Below, piece by piece: positions 26,437 to 38,183 of a stretch of 64,000 nt of DNA. The stretch is from Pseudomonadota bacterium. GTDB taxonomy: Bacteria; Pseudomonadota; Alphaproteobacteria; Sphingomonadales; Sphingomonadaceae. The notes beneath the pieces are model-generated. The model was not told the DNA's origin. It made no database searches and was given only the letters and a program-made list of their open reading frames with translations. Positions within the stretch are counted from its first letter, which is position 1. Each line of letters opens with the position of its first letter. Position numbers and translations under genes: made by a program. The stretch covers positions 398,367-462,366 of the forward strand of contig JBCBSU010000001.1 in the NCBI GenBank assembly GCA_039818985.1, read 5' to 3'.

Positions 26437-27126
26437 TCAGGCGGTGCGCTGGCGCGCTGCCCAATGGGCAAGCAAGGCGAGAATGGTAAATGCCACTAGC
26501 GCGGTCCATGCGATGCTGGGGCCATAGCTTTCAGGCTGAGGACCGAACCAGTTATAAAGTTGCACCGCGAGCAAGACCAGCGCCAGCACCAGAGGTGCCA
26601 GCCAAGCGCGTCTGACCTGGCTGTTCACCGGCTTTGGCCGGGTTGCGCGCAGATACCAATAAAATGCGCCGAAACACAGAATGAGCTCCAGCGGCATTTC
26701 GATCAGCGGATGGTTCCACAGGCCAAGCCCGAGTTTCGGCTCGCTGCCGAACAGGGTCAGATCAGGTACGTGCACCAACAGGTCGAGGAACCAGTGTGAT
26801 ATAACTACCAGCGCACCGGCCAGCGCGGCACGGCGATTACCGCTGGCCAGCATCACCAGCAGGCCGAAACCAAAGGCGAAGCCGAACGTACCCAACAGGC
26901 TGTGGCTATAGGGTATGTCATACAGGTCCATCGGATTCATCATCGACATGCCCGGCGAGATGCGCATATTCTCGATACCGGCCAGCGCGAAACCGAAAAA
27001 GGCATAGTCGATCAGCTGGGCGGCAATGAACATCGTACCAAGCCCCACTGTGCTGACCGCGCCTTTTTCATCACCTGTTGCCAGCGCTGCCGCGGCAAAG
27101 GCCGGTGCATAATGGCCGATGAACAT
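26437..27126 (-). CDS. Uncharacterised integral membrane protein (YdjM-like)
   Basis: A 229-residue protein with six or so hydrophobic segments. MFIGHYAPAFAA at the start, YSHSLLGT and ISHWFLDLLVHVPDL in the middle place conserved His/Asp residues at membrane edges, as in predicted membrane-bound metal-dependent hydrolases. No substrate is known. It is convergent with the TM2 gene, with only 4 bp between stops. Confidence 0.65.
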   Translation of the reverse strand: MFIGHYAPAFAAAALATGDEKGAVSTVGLGTMFIAAQLIDYAFFGFALAGIENMRISPGMSMMNPMDLYDIPYSHSLLGTFGFAFGFGLLVMLASGNRRAALAGALVVISHWFLDLLVHVPDLTLFGSEPKLGLGLWNHPLIEMPLELILCFGAFYWYLRATRPKPVNSQVRRAWLAPLVLALVLLAVQLYNWFGPQPESYGPSIAWTALVAFTILALLAHWAARQRTA

Positions 27127-27249
27127 GTCTTTCCCCCGGTGATGACATTATGCGGGTCACTATGCGCATGATCGCACCGCCATGCAAATTGGCGGCAATA
27201 TGGCTGCCGCCCTTGACCCGGACCGGCCTGCCCGTCAAAGCATGGAGCC

Positions 27250-27507
27250 ATGACACAAGAGATATCGGAAATGGATGAAGCGGCGATTGCCGCGCTGAGT
27301 TTCGAGGACGCGCTGGGTCGGCTCGAAGCCGTGGTCCGCCAGCTCGAGAGCGGCGAGGCGACGCTCGACAGGTCGATCACGCTGTATACGCTGGGGGAGC
27401 GCTTGCGCAGCCATTGCCAGAAGCGTCTCGATGATGCCAAAAGCCGGATCGAGAAAATCACCATCGGGACGGATGGCCAGCCTGGCACCGAGCCGTTTGA
27501 CGACTGA
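27250..27507 (+). CDS. xseB: Exodeoxyribonuclease VII small subunit
   Basis: An 85-residue subunit that assembles with XseA into the single-strand exonuclease VII. The core FEDALGRLEAVVRQLESGEATLDRSITLYTLGERL is a clear XseB signature. It precedes ispA by 83 bp, an order common in proteobacteria. Confidence 0.95.
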   Translation: MTQEISEMDEAAIAALSFEDALGRLEAVVRQLESGEATLDRSITLYTLGERLRSHCQKRLDDAKSRIEKITIGTDGQPGTEPFDD

Positions 27508-27590
27508 CAGTGGCGGGCGGTCAGTGCCATCGCCACTGGTTTGGGGATGCCATGATATGGGCCAGAATATGGGTCTAGAAGCAGGGATAT

Positions 27591-28511
27591 ATGACGGACG
27601 AATCTTCACCGGCGCTATCTGATACTTCGCTTCTGTCGGAAGCCTTTACCGGGATTGCCGAGGATATCGACGCGGTTTTCGACCGGATATTGCCGATCCC
27701 CGAAGATCCGCGTGCACCCCTGTTCGCAGCAATGCGCCATGCCGCCATTGGTGGCGGCAAGCGGGTGCGGCCGCTGCTGCTCACCGAAACCGCTTCACTG
27801 TTCGGTGTCGATCGCAATGCTGCGCTGCTTGCGTCTACGGCGGTCGAGGCGATCCATGTCTATTCGCTGATTCATGATGACCTGCCATGCATGGATGATG
27901 ATGACCTGCGTCGTGGCAAGCCGACGGTACACAAGGCGTTTGACGAAGCGACCGCCGTGCTGGCCGGAGACTCGCTGCACGATCTGGCCTTCGAAATCCT
28001 GTCTTCCGTCGATGTGCACAGCGATCCCTTTGTGCGGGTCGAGCTGGTCTCGGCACTGGCTACGTCGAGCGGGCCTTCGGGCATGGCTGGCGGGCAGATG
28101 ATGGACCTGGCCGCCGATGGACAGCAATTCGACCTCGCCACCGTGACCCGGCTGCAGCAGATGAAGACCGGTGCGCTGATCGGTGTGTCGGTCGAGATGG
28201 GGGCAATATTGGGACGCCTGCCTGAAGAGGGTCGCGCGCCGCTGCGTGCTTATGCCCGCGATATTGGTCTCGCCTTTCAGATCGCCGATGATCTGCTCGA
28301 TGTCGAAGGTGACGAGGAACTGGCGGGCAAGGCGCTGGGCAAGGACGAAGATGCGGGCAAGGCGACCTTCCTCTCGCTTCTCGGTGTCGACCGCGCGCGC
28401 GAACAGGCCTTTTTCCTGGTCGACCAGGCGGTCGGCCATTTGCAGGATTTCGGCGACGAAGCCAATGTGTTGCGCGCGCTTGCGCGGTTTATTGTGGAAA
28501 GGGATCGCTAA
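27591..28511 (+). CDS. ispA: Farnesyl diphosphate synthase
   Basis: Condenses IPP with DMAPP and GPP to farnesyl diphosphate for ubiquinone, carotenoid and undecaprenyl lipids. The 306-residue protein has the first aspartate-rich motif DDLPCMDDDDLRRGKPT and the second FQIADDLLDVEGD, with GGGKRVRPLL near the start. The two residues before the first motif (HD) fit short-chain prenyltransferases. Its stop overlaps the coaD start (TAATG). Confidence 0.93.
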   Translation: MTDESSPALSDTSLLSEAFTGIAEDIDAVFDRILPIPEDPRAPLFAAMRHAAIGGGKRVRPLLLTETASLFGVDRNAALLASTAVEAIHVYSLIHDDLPCMDDDDLRRGKPTVHKAFDEATAVLAGDSLHDLAFEILSSVDVHSDPFVRVELVSALATSSGPSGMAGGQMMDLAADGQQFDLATVTRLQQMKTGALIGVSVEMGAILGRLPEEGRAPLRAYARDIGLAFQIADDLLDVEGDEELAGKALGKDEDAGKATFLSLLGVDRAREQAFFLVDQAVGHLQDFGDEANVLRALARFIVERDR

Positions 28512-29020
28512 TGGCTCAGCGCATCGGCGTCTATCCAGGGACATTCGATCCCATCACCCTCGGTCATATGGATATCATTCAGCGCGGGGCCAATCTGGTC
28601 GACAGGCTGATTATCGGTGTTACCACCAATATCAGCAAATCGCCGATGTTCACTGATGAGGAGCGCATCGAGACTGTGCGCCGCGAAGTGGCCGCTATCG
28701 GCAATAGCGATATCGAAGTGGTCGGGTTCAATTCGCTGCTGATGGATTTTGCCGCCGATCAGGGGGCATCGGTGGTTATTCGCGGGATTCGCGGCGTCAC
28801 CGATTTCGAATATGAGTATCAGCTCACCGGCATGAACCGCCAGCTTAATGACAATATCGACACGGTGTTCCTGATGGCCGATGTCGCGCTGCAGCCCATC
28901 GCCTCAAGGCTGGTCAAGGAAATCGCTCTATATGGCGGGGAGATCGGCAAGTTTGTGACGCCGACGGTTCGCGAACAGGTAATGGCGCGGGTCGGGGAAC
29001 TGGGCCTCAAGGGCGGTTAA
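28511..29020 (+). CDS. coaD: Phosphopantetheine adenylyltransferase
   Basis: Fourth step of coenzyme A synthesis. The 169-residue protein has the nucleotidyl-transferase signature YPGTFDPITLGHMDII and the later RGIRGVTDFEYEYQLTGMNR. Overlaps ispA by one base. Confidence 0.96.
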   Translation: MAQRIGVYPGTFDPITLGHMDIIQRGANLVDRLIIGVTTNISKSPMFTDEERIETVRREVAAIGNSDIEVVGFNSLLMDFAADQGASVVIRGIRGVTDFEYEYQLTGMNRQLNDNIDTVFLMADVALQPIASRLVKEIALYGGEIGKFVTPTVREQVMARVGELGLKGG

Positions 29021-29141
29021 GGGACATGCGCCATCATTCATCATGTTGACAGCATTGACGCCGTATCGCATCGGGCACAGCGGGCGTTGCAGCTGAAATC
29101 GGATGAACCGGCGCCAGACAGATATTTGGAGAGTTTAAGCA

Positions 29142-29837
29142 ATGTTGCGCACATCACTATGGGCAAGGCTATGCGCCGTGTTTGCGGCGATCTGCCTGGC
29201 AATGCCCGCAGCCATGGCCCAGGAAAGCGAAACGCAGGGCGAGACCGAAGCCAGCGTACCGGAGATCACGCCCGAGCAGCGCAAGGCGATGCGCGACAAT
29301 CCGGACAACATATTGCATCTCGACCTTTCCACCGGTGGCCGGGTCACGATCCAGCTCTACCCCGATGTCGCTCCGACGCATGTCGAACGCATCAAGACAC
29401 TGGCACGCCAGGGCTTTTATGATGGTATCATCTTTCACCGCGTGATTGACGGTTTCATGGCGCAGACCGGTGACCCCACCGGTACTGGACAGGGCGGATC
29501 GGAGCTTCCCAACCTCAAGGCTGAATTCAACCGCCTGCCACATATTCGCGGCACTGTGTCGATGGCGCGCACCAGCGATCCAGACAGCGCCAACAGCCAG
29601 TTTTTTATCGTTTTCTATCCGCGTTTCTCGCTCGATAACAAATATACCAATTTCGGTCGGGTCAAATCGGGCATGCAATATGTCGACATGATCAGCCGCG
29701 GTGAGCCGCCGACCCAGCCATCGCGTATCGTTCAGGCGTCGCTGGCATCGCAGAACAAGCCAATCCCCGATCTCACCGCCACCGCAGACGACGAGCCGGA
29801 GATTTCGGTCGACGATCTCAACGCGCCGATCGGCTGA
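29142..29837 (+). CDS. Periplasmic cyclophilin-type peptidyl-prolyl isomerase
   Basis: A 231-residue exported protein with a signal peptide ending near AMAQ (residues 24-28), then a cyclophilin domain: LYPDVAPTHVERI, FHRVIDGFMAQTGDPTGTGQGGS and NSQFFIVF. It helps fold envelope proteins. There is a 121-bp gap after coaD; queA follows 44 bp downstream. Confidence 0.92.
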   Translation: MLRTSLWARLCAVFAAICLAMPAAMAQESETQGETEASVPEITPEQRKAMRDNPDNILHLDLSTGGRVTIQLYPDVAPTHVERIKTLARQGFYDGIIFHRVIDGFMAQTGDPTGTGQGGSELPNLKAEFNRLPHIRGTVSMARTSDPDSANSQFFIVFYPRFSLDNKYTNFGRVKSGMQYVDMISRGEPPTQPSRIVQASLASQNKPIPDLTATADDEPEISVDDLNAPIG

Positions 29838-29881
29838 CTGCGCTACCAACGGGTTATTGGGCCGGATGATGGGGGGAAGCC

Positions 29882-30925
29882 GTGCGTGTCGACCTGTTCG
29901 ATTTCGATCTGCCAGAAGAGCTGATCGCGCTGCGCCCGGCCGAGCCGCGCGAAGCAGCAAACCTGCTGGTTGTGCCGCCGGACGGGGCGTTGCAGGACAG
30001 CAGCGTCGGGCAATTGCCGCAACAGCTGCGTCGTGGCGATGTGCTGGTGTTCAACGATACCAAGGTGATCCAGGCCCAGCTCGAGGGCCGACGCGGCGAT
30101 GCCAGGATCGGTGCGACGCTGCACAAGCAGATCGATGACCGCCGCTGGCTGGCCTTTGTCCGCAATGCCAAGAGGCTACGTGTCGGTGAGCATGTGGATT
30201 TCGGTCCAGATGTATCAGCGCTGGCGGAGGCGCGGCATGAAGATGGCAGCTTCACCTTGTATTTCGAGGGTGACGAGCCGGTGCCGCTATTGCTTGATCG
30301 CGCCGGGTCGATGCCGCTGCCGCCCTATATCGCCAGCAAGCGCGCCATCGACGAGCAGGACAAGCAGGATTATCAGACGATCTTCGCCGAGCGTGAAGGC
30401 GCGGTGGCGGCGCCGACCGCATCGCTGCATTTCACACCCGGGCTGATGGAGGCGCTTGCGGCGCATGGTATCCAGACCGAGACGCTGACACTGCATGTCG
30501 GTGCCGGGACGTTCCTGCCGGTCAAGGCGGATGATACCGATGACCACCAGATGCACAGCGAATGGGGTGAGATCAGCGCCGATGTCGCCGCGCGTCTGTC
30601 ACAGGCCAAGGCCGCGGGTCGGCGGATCATCGCCGTGGGCACCACCAGCCTCAGGGTATTGGAGAGCGCCGCGGACGAAGATGGCCATATCCCGGCCTGG
30701 AGCGGCGATACCGATATCTTCATCACCCCGGGTTATCGCTTCCGCATGATCGATGCGCTGATGACCAATTTCCACCTGCCGCGCTCGACGCTGTTCATGC
30801 TGGTCAGCGCTGTTGCCGGGCTGGAAACGATGAAGGCGGCCTATGCCCATGCCATGGCGCAGAAATACCGCTTTTACAGCTATGGCGATTCCTCGCTGCT
30901 CTGGGTCAATCCCTCAGCCAACTGA
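29882..30925 (+). CDS. queA: S-adenosylmethionine:tRNA ribosyltransferase-isomerase
   Basis: Transfers the ribosyl part of SAM to preQ1 in tRNA to give epoxyqueuosine. The 347-residue product begins [19 protein letters not shown] with a GTG start at 29882 preceded by GGGGGAAGCC. Other family signatures are [23 protein letters not shown] and [10 protein letters not shown]. tgt, the preceding enzyme of the pathway, lies just beyond the small antisense lipoprotein gene. Confidence 0.96.
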   Translation: MRVDLFDFDLPEELIALRPAEPREAANLLVVPPDGALQDSSVGQLPQQLRRGDVLVFNDTKVIQAQLEGRRGDARIGATLHKQIDDRRWLAFVRNAKRLRVGEHVDFGPDVSALAEARHEDGSFTLYFEGDEPVPLLLDRAGSMPLPPYIASKRAIDEQDKQDYQTIFAEREGAVAAPTASLHFTPGLMEALAAHGIQTETLTLHVGAGTFLPVKADDTDDHQMHSEWGEISADVAARLSQAKAAGRRIIAVGTTSLRVLESAADEDGHIPAWSGDTDIFITPGYRFRMIDALMTNFHLPRSTLFMLVSAVAGLETMKAAYAHAMAQKYRFYSYGDSSLLWVNPSAN

Positions 30926-30941
30926 ACCGGTGACGGCAACA

Positions 30942-30968
30942 AAAAGGCGACCCGATGGGCCGCCTTTT
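30942..30968. terminator. Bidirectional terminator between queA and the lipoprotein gene
   Basis: AAAAGGCG and CGCCTTTT form an 8-bp stem, extended by CCC/GGG around a GAT loop. Runs of A and T at the two ends suit termination from both directions. Confidence 0.8.
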
Positions 30969-30990
30969 CAGTAATCAGAGGTTTTTGCGA

Positions 30991-31326
30991 TCAGGCAGGA
31001 ACGCCCGGATCGTCATTGTCCTGAGGTTCCAGCGTGCCGCCCTGATCGGCGCAGGTGCCGGCATCCGTATATTTCCAGGCATTGCCCTGATAATCGACGG
31101 TCGAGGTGCCGGCGCACGATGTACCCGGGCCTGCAGCGCAGTCATTCTTGCCAGCGAGCGAAATGCCATAGCATTTCTCTTTTTCGGCCTTGGCCACTTC
31201 GGTGGTTTCCGCTTCACCGGAAGCCGCTTCTTCGCCGCCGCCTGAAGCGCCGCCCGAGCAGGCAGCCAGTGATGCAGCTGCGACCATTGAAGCTGCGATT
31301 GATCCCATACGGGTGGTCTTGGTCAT
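30991..31326 (-). CDS. DUF2282 (BufA-like) lipoprotein, possible metal-buffering peptide
   Basis: A 111-residue exported protein with a lipoprotein signal (lipobox LAAC, C23), a Gly/Glu-rich linker (24-50) and a core holding four cysteines: KCYG (C52), NDC (C63), TSC (C71) and GTC (C92). This core matches the DUF2282 family, which includes BufA1 precursors of bufferins, peptides whose cysteines are modified by an MNIO (DUF692) enzyme to bind copper. No DUF692 or DUF2063 partner is in the window and most BufA proteins have a cleaved signal instead of a lipobox, so modification is open. Transcribed against queA and tgt. Confidence 0.72.
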   Translation of the reverse strand: MTKTTRMGSIAASMVAAASLAACSGGASGGGEEAASGEAETTEVAKAEKEKCYGISLAGKNDCAAGPGTSCAGTSTVDYQGNAWKYTDAGTCADQGGTLEPQDNDDPGVPA

Positions 31327-31492
31327 TCTCGTCTCCCACGGTGTTGGTCACCATCTCATATGCAGACTCGCATAATAGCCAGCGTGCAAAGCACAAATTC
31401 GCAGAATTGCAGGTTTAGGTCAATTATCGTTACGCAGTCGATATTTTCCCCTGCCGAGCGGTGAGATTGACCGCGGGCCATGGGCACTCTAG

Positions 31493-34296
<2,804 letters not shown>

Positions 34297-34335
34297 GGCA
34301 GTGGCAATCGTGCTGGGCCAAGGCGGGTGACAATG

Positions 34336-34572
34336 TCAGGCCAGCTTGTCCAGCAGGTCCTGAAACTCGCTCGGCAGTGCTTCGTCGATGGTCTGTCGAT
34401 ATACCGATTTCAAAGCCTCGCCGATCAATTCGTCATTATCTGACGAATATTCTGCCTCACAGCCCATGCTGCCCATGGTGATGCTGTGATCCGGTCGCGA
34501 TTCTGCACGCGCGTCGGAGCGCGCGCTGACATCGGCGCTTCCGCTTTCTGGCTTTTTGTTTTCGCGCGTCAT
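34336..34572 (-). CDS. nepR: Anti-sigma factor NepR
   Basis: A 78-residue protein whose C-terminal half IGEALKSVYRQTIDEALPSEFQDLLDKL is the NepR family core. NepR holds the sigma factor EcfG inactive until phosphorylated PhyR binds NepR. It lies between phyR (divergent) and the kinase gene. No ecfG is in the window. Confidence 0.9.
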   Translation of the reverse strand: MTRENKKPESGSADVSARSDARAESRPDHSITMGSMGCEAEYSSDNDELIGEALKSVYRQTIDEALPSEFQDLLDKLA

Positions 34573-34684
34573 GCAAACTGCTCTGTCTTCTCAAGCCCGA
34601 TATATAATCGGCATCATCGGCAACTCAACCACTGCCTGTGTTCACGTCATTCCGCTTTTCAGTCTGCCTGTCCCTGCAGGAGTT

Positions 34685-34703
34685 GATAATCGTTATCACT
34701 ATC
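34685..34703. promoter_or_regulatory. Fur-box-like site in the stress response locus
   Basis: GATAATCGTTATCACTATC matches the 19-bp Fur consensus at 15 positions by eye, and TGATAA/TTATCA form a perfect inverted repeat around TCG. It lies downstream of the putative nepR promoter. Confidence 0.45.
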
Positions 34704-34728
34704 GGCAGCCAATGGAACTTAATCCAAG

Positions 34729-34753
34729 AACCCGTTGCGATGAATAAGGTTCC
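34729..34753 (-). promoter_or_regulatory. EcfG-like promoter toward nepR
   Basis: On the minus strand GGAAC (34749-34753), a 16-bp spacer and GGTT (34729-34732) resemble the alphaproteobacterial stress promoter GGAAC-N16/17-CGTT with one mismatch. About 155 bp before the nepR start. Confidence 0.38.
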
Positions 34754-34814
34754 GCAAAGCTGCAACATCCGTTGCATTTCGCTGCCGGAACAGCGGACTT
34801 GCAAAAAATGCCAA

Positions 34815-34839
34815 GGAACACCATTCAGGGATGGTCGTG
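34815..34839 (+). promoter_or_regulatory. EcfG-like promoter toward phyR
   Basis: GGAAC (34815-34819), a 16-bp spacer and CGTG (34836-34839) resemble the stress promoter consensus with one mismatch. It would give a leader of about 40 nt before the phyR ATG. Confidence 0.42.
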
Positions 34840-34890
34840 CCATATTGCCCGCTTTGGGAACATGCGCGGCCAATAGGAGTTATGAAGTTT

Positions 34891-35679
34891 ATGTCACTAG
34901 GCCAAGAGCTTGCACCGCATCTGCCCTTTCTCCGCCGCTATGCCCGCGCCCTGACCGGCGAACAGCAGCGCGGCGATGCCTATGTCAAGGCGACGCTGGA
35001 AGCGATTGTTTCCGCTCCTGACCAGTTTCCCCGGGATATCGACACCCGGCTCGGTCTGTATCGGACATTCCAGGCGATATGGTCCTCATCTGGCGGCGAT
35101 GGCGAAGACCATCACAAGGAACCGAGTTCGGACCTGCGCGAGGCAGTGGCACAGAAGCGGCTGGTGGCGATTCCTTCCGAAGCGCGGCAGGCGCTGCTGT
35201 TGACGGCCATGGAAGGCTTTTCCAGTGCCGATGCGGCGCTGCTGATGCAGCGTGACGAGCCCGATATCGACGGTCTGGTCAAGGATGCGATGGGCGAGAT
35301 CGACAAGCAGATCCGTACCCGGGTGCTGATCATTGAGGATGAGCCGATTATCGCCATGGATATCGAAACCATTGTCGAGGATATGGGCCATGATGTGACC
35401 GGCATCGCGGTCACCCGTGATGAAGCGGTGGCGCTGGCAGAAAAGGACAAGCCGGGCCTGATCCTTGCGGATATCCAGCTTGCGGATAACAGCTCGGGCA
35501 TTGACGCGGTGGCCGACATATTGGGCTTTGCCAATGTGCCGGTGGTGTTCATCACCGCTTTCCCCGAACGGCTGCTCACCGGCGAAAAGCTGGAACCGGC
35601 CTTCCTGATCACCAAACCTTTCCAGCGCGACACGGTCCGCGCCGCGATCTCACAGGCGCTGTTCTTTCATCAGGTCTAG
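34891..35679 (+). CDS. phyR: Stress response regulator PhyR
   Basis: Master regulator of the alphaproteobacterial general stress response. The 262-residue protein has an N-terminal sigma-factor-like domain (MSLGQELAPHLPFLRRYARAL onward, to about 135) and a C-terminal receiver domain with acidic pocket EDE near 149-151, phospho-acceptor D194 and the conserved Lys in ITKPF. Once phosphorylated, the sigma-like part binds NepR and frees EcfG. The ATG at 34891 gives the family N-terminus; an ATG at 34882 is closer to the AGGAG site and cannot be excluded. Confidence 0.95.
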   Translation: MSLGQELAPHLPFLRRYARALTGEQQRGDAYVKATLEAIVSAPDQFPRDIDTRLGLYRTFQAIWSSSGGDGEDHHKEPSSDLREAVAQKRLVAIPSEARQALLLTAMEGFSSADAALLMQRDEPDIDGLVKDAMGEIDKQIRTRVLIIEDEPIIAMDIETIVEDMGHDVTGIAVTRDEAVALAEKDKPGLILADIQLADNSSGIDAVADILGFANVPVVFITAFPERLLTGEKLEPAFLITKPFQRDTVRAAISQALFFHQV

Positions 35680-35706
35680 AGAACGATAAGCAATATGCAG
35701 ATACAA

Positions 35707-35733
35707 AAAGGGCGGCCTTTGGGGCCGCCCTTT
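35707..35733. terminator. Bidirectional terminator between phyR and rpsD
   Basis: AAAGGGCGGCC and GGCCGCCCTTT form an 11-bp stem with a 5-base loop, flanked by A-rich and T-rich ends. It serves two convergent genes. Confidence 0.88.
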
Positions 35734-35752
35734 CTATCGTCTGATGGAAGAA

Positions 35753-36367
35753 TCAGCGCGAATAGAATTCGACGACCAGATTGGGTTCCATCTTCACCGG
35801 ATAGGGCACTTCGTCCAGCGTCGGGATACGGCTGAAGGTTACCTTGTCGGTGCCGTCGGGAACAACATAGTCGGGAATGTCACGTTCGGCGAGACCCTGG
35901 GCTTCGATGACGAGGGCCATTTCCTGCGCCTTTTTGCTCAGGCCGACAATCTCACCCACCTTGATGCGGCGCGACGGGATATTGCACTTTTCGCCATTGA
36001 CCAGGATATGGCCGTGGTTGACGATCTGACGCGCGGCAAAAATCGTCGGCGCGAATTTGGCGCGATAGACAATCATGTCGAGACGCTGTTCGAGAATGCC
36101 GATCAGGTTCTGTGAGGTATCGCCCTTCATCTTTGCCGCTTCGGCATAGGCGCGCTTGAACTGCTTTTCGGTAACGTCGCCATAATAGCCTTTCAGCTTC
36201 TGCTTGGCGCGCAGCTGGATACCGAAGTCGGAGAGCTTGCTCTTGCGGCGCTGGCCATGCTGGCCGGGGCCATATTCGCGGCGGTTGACCGGCGATTTCG
36301 GGCGGCCCCAGATATTCTCGCCCATGCGGCGATCGAGTTTATATTTAGCGGACGTACGCTTTGACAT
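35753..36367 (-). CDS. rpsD: 30S ribosomal protein S4
   Basis: Binds 16S rRNA early in 30S assembly. The 204-residue protein has the typical start [21 protein letters not shown] and the S4 RNA-binding domain [31 protein letters not shown]. It stands alone instead of in a ribosomal protein operon, as in many alphaproteobacteria. Confidence 0.97.
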   Translation of the reverse strand: MSKRTSAKYKLDRRMGENIWGRPKSPVNRREYGPGQHGQRRKSKLSDFGIQLRAKQKLKGYYGDVTEKQFKRAYAEAAKMKGDTSQNLIGILEQRLDMIVYRAKFAPTIFAARQIVNHGHILVNGEKCNIPSRRIKVGEIVGLSKKAQEMALVIEAQGLAERDIPDYVVPDGTDKVTFSRIPTLDEVPYPVKMEPNLVVEFYSR

Positions 36368-36615
36368 GGATCATGCTCCAATTTGCTGTTTCATAATGTC
36401 CCGGAACGCACCGCCGGAGGACCGTTGTATCGGTCGATTTCCGGCGCGGCTGCCGCTTCACCGGGGTACGGAGCCAATTGCGAAGCGCGGCCTATGGCGG
36501 ACATGCGGGCGAATGTCAATGATGGCGTGTGCGAATTGCAATTATGGGCTGGTCATGCCGGGTGATTGCCGTTAGCCAGTCGCGAGCAAGATATCAGCAG
36601 CGACCCGGACCCGAT

Positions 36616-36927
36616 ATGACCCGCGAAATCCGCAACCCCGAACAGTGTGAGAGCATGGCCGAAGTGCGCGCCGGTGTCGATACGCTCGATGCCGAGCTGG
36701 TTGACCTGCTGACCCGGCGCTTTGGCTATATGGCGGCAGCGGCACGCATCAAGAGCGACCGCGAAAGTGTCCGTGATGAAGCGCGCAAGGCCGAGGTCAT
36801 CGGCAATGCCAAGGCGCGAGCACTGCAAAATGGCCTGCCGGTGGCGCTGGTCGAGGATTTCTGGGAGCGGCTGGTCGAGGCCTCGATCGCCTATGAATTC
36901 GAAAAGTGGGACAGCTTGCGGCGTTAG
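36616..36927 (+). CDS. Chorismate mutase (AroQ type)
   Basis: A 103-residue all-helical AroQ-class enzyme converting chorismate to prephenate for phenylalanine and tyrosine. Conserved residues lie in RAGVDTLDAELVDLLTRRFGYM and AARIKSD. The ATG at 36616 was chosen because the upstream frame has no likeness to the family. It stands alone with 248 bp of non-coding DNA in front. Confidence 0.85.
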   Translation: MTREIRNPEQCESMAEVRAGVDTLDAELVDLLTRRFGYMAAAARIKSDRESVRDEARKAEVIGNAKARALQNGLPVALVEDFWERLVEASIAYEFEKWDSLRR

Positions 36928-36963
36928 CTCCTGACCCTAACCCGCCCTGCTGACGGGGAGGAG

Positions 36964-37716
36964 TTAATCCTTTTCAGGGCGATCAAGATAACGCAAAACG
37001 CCGCGCATGGTCTTGACCTGACCACTATTCCATCCCGGTTGTGTCATCAGCGTCCGCAATGTCCGCTGGGTCGCGACAATGCGGTCCTCGGGGAAGAAAT
37101 AGCCACGCTTGTCGAGCATGGCGAACAGCTGGCCGATCATCCCGTCCAGCTCACCTTGCGGTGCGGGCGTCATCGATTCCGCTTCATCCTCGCCGCGTGT
37201 CGGCTGGGCCAGTGACGGCATGCCCGTACCGGTGCGCGACCAGGCATAGGCCACCAATATTACTGCCTGGGCGAGGTTGAGTGAACCGAATTCCGGATTG
37301 ATCGGGATGGTGATAATCGAACGCGACAGCGCCACATCGTCAGTCTCCAGGCCGGACCGTTCGGGTCCGAACAACACCGCGCTGCGCCCCGGCTCAGCGG
37401 CCATGGCGGCAGCGGCCTGCTCGGCATCGAGCACCGGTTTGGTCACACCGCGCTTGCGCACCGTGGTGGCAAACACATGGGCGCAATCGGCAACCGCGTC
37501 CGCAACGCTGTCATATACCGTGGCCTCGGCGAGGATCTGGTCGGCGCCTGACGCTGCCGGACCGGCATCGGGATTGGGCCAGCCGTCGCGCGGGGCCACT
37601 AGCCGCATTTCGGTGAGACCGAAATTGAGCATGGCACGCGCAGCCTTGCCGATATTCTCGCCCAGTTGCGGGCGTACCAGCACCATGATGGGTTTATACG
37701 GTGAAGTGGCGGTCAT
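36964..37716 (-). CDS. trmJ: tRNA (cytidine/uridine-2'-O-)-methyltransferase TrmJ
   Basis: SPOUT-class methyltransferase modifying the ribose of nucleotide 32 in tRNA. The 250-residue protein has [31 protein letters not shown] and the knot motif GSLNLAQAV. Its start overlaps the stop of nrdR (ATGA), so they are co-translated. Confidence 0.92.
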   Translation of the reverse strand: MTATSPYKPIMVLVRPQLGENIGKAARAMLNFGLTEMRLVAPRDGWPNPDAGPAASGADQILAEATVYDSVADAVADCAHVFATTVRKRGVTKPVLDAEQAAAAMAAEPGRSAVLFGPERSGLETDDVALSRSIITIPINPEFGSLNLAQAVILVAYAWSRTGTGMPSLAQPTRGEDEAESMTPAPQGELDGMIGQLFAMLDKRGYFFPEDRIVATQRTLRTLMTQPGWNSGQVKTMRGVLRYLDRPEKD

Positions 37717-38174
37717 GCCTGACCGACATCTTTCACATTGGCGGCAAATTCCTCGAAATCCTTTGCCTCGTTGAAATCGCGATAGACGCTGGCGAAGCGG
37801 ATATAGGCGACGCTGTCGAGCTGGCGCAGCCCGTCCATCACCATCTCGCCGATTTTCTGCGACGGAATTTCGGATTCACCACTGGTTTCCAGCTGGCGTT
37901 GTATGCTCGAGACCAGCAGGTCAATCCGCTCCGGGCCGACATCGCGCTTGCGACAGGCCAGTGTGATCGAATTTTCCAGCTTGGTGCGGTCAAACGGCTC
38001 GCGCCGATCGGCGCTTTTTACGATCATGATCTCGCGCAACTGGATGCGCTCAAATGTGGTAAAGCGCGCGCCGCAATTCTCGCACTGGCGGCGGCGGCGG
38101 ATTGCGGCGCCGTCCTCGGTCGGTCGGCTGTCCTTTACCTGGCTGTTTTCATGGGCACAAAAGGGACAGCGCAT
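37713..38174 (-). CDS. nrdR: Transcriptional repressor NrdR
   Basis: Represses ribonucleotide reductase genes in response to ATP/dATP. The 153-residue protein starts [17 protein letters not shown] with a zinc ribbon (C3, C6, C31, C34), then an ATP-cone domain ([19 protein letters not shown]). In related genomes it follows glyA and rpiB; here two extra zinc-ribbon genes sit between. Confidence 0.96.
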   Translation of the reverse strand: MRCPFCAHENSQVKDSRPTEDGAAIRRRRQCENCGARFTTFERIQLREIMIVKSADRREPFDRTKLENSITLACRKRDVGPERIDLLVSSIQRQLETSGESEIPSQKIGEMVMDGLRQLDSVAYIRFASVYRDFNEAKDFEEFAANVKDVGQA

Positions 38175-38183
38175 AAGGGCATG

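Larger units (their letters stand above)
34573..34890. other. 318-bp nepR-phyR regulatory region
   Basis: No credible gene is seen. It contains two EcfG-promoter-like pairs pointing toward phyR and nepR, an iron-box-like palindrome at 34684-34703, and the small inverted repeat CCGAT(ATATA)ATCGG near 34598. An 82-codon minus-strand frame across it has no family likeness. Confidence 0.6.

Noticed and set aside
34625-34873. 82-codon minus-strand frame in the nepR-phyR gap
   Set aside because: No family likeness or ribosome site; it covers the probable promoters of both genes.
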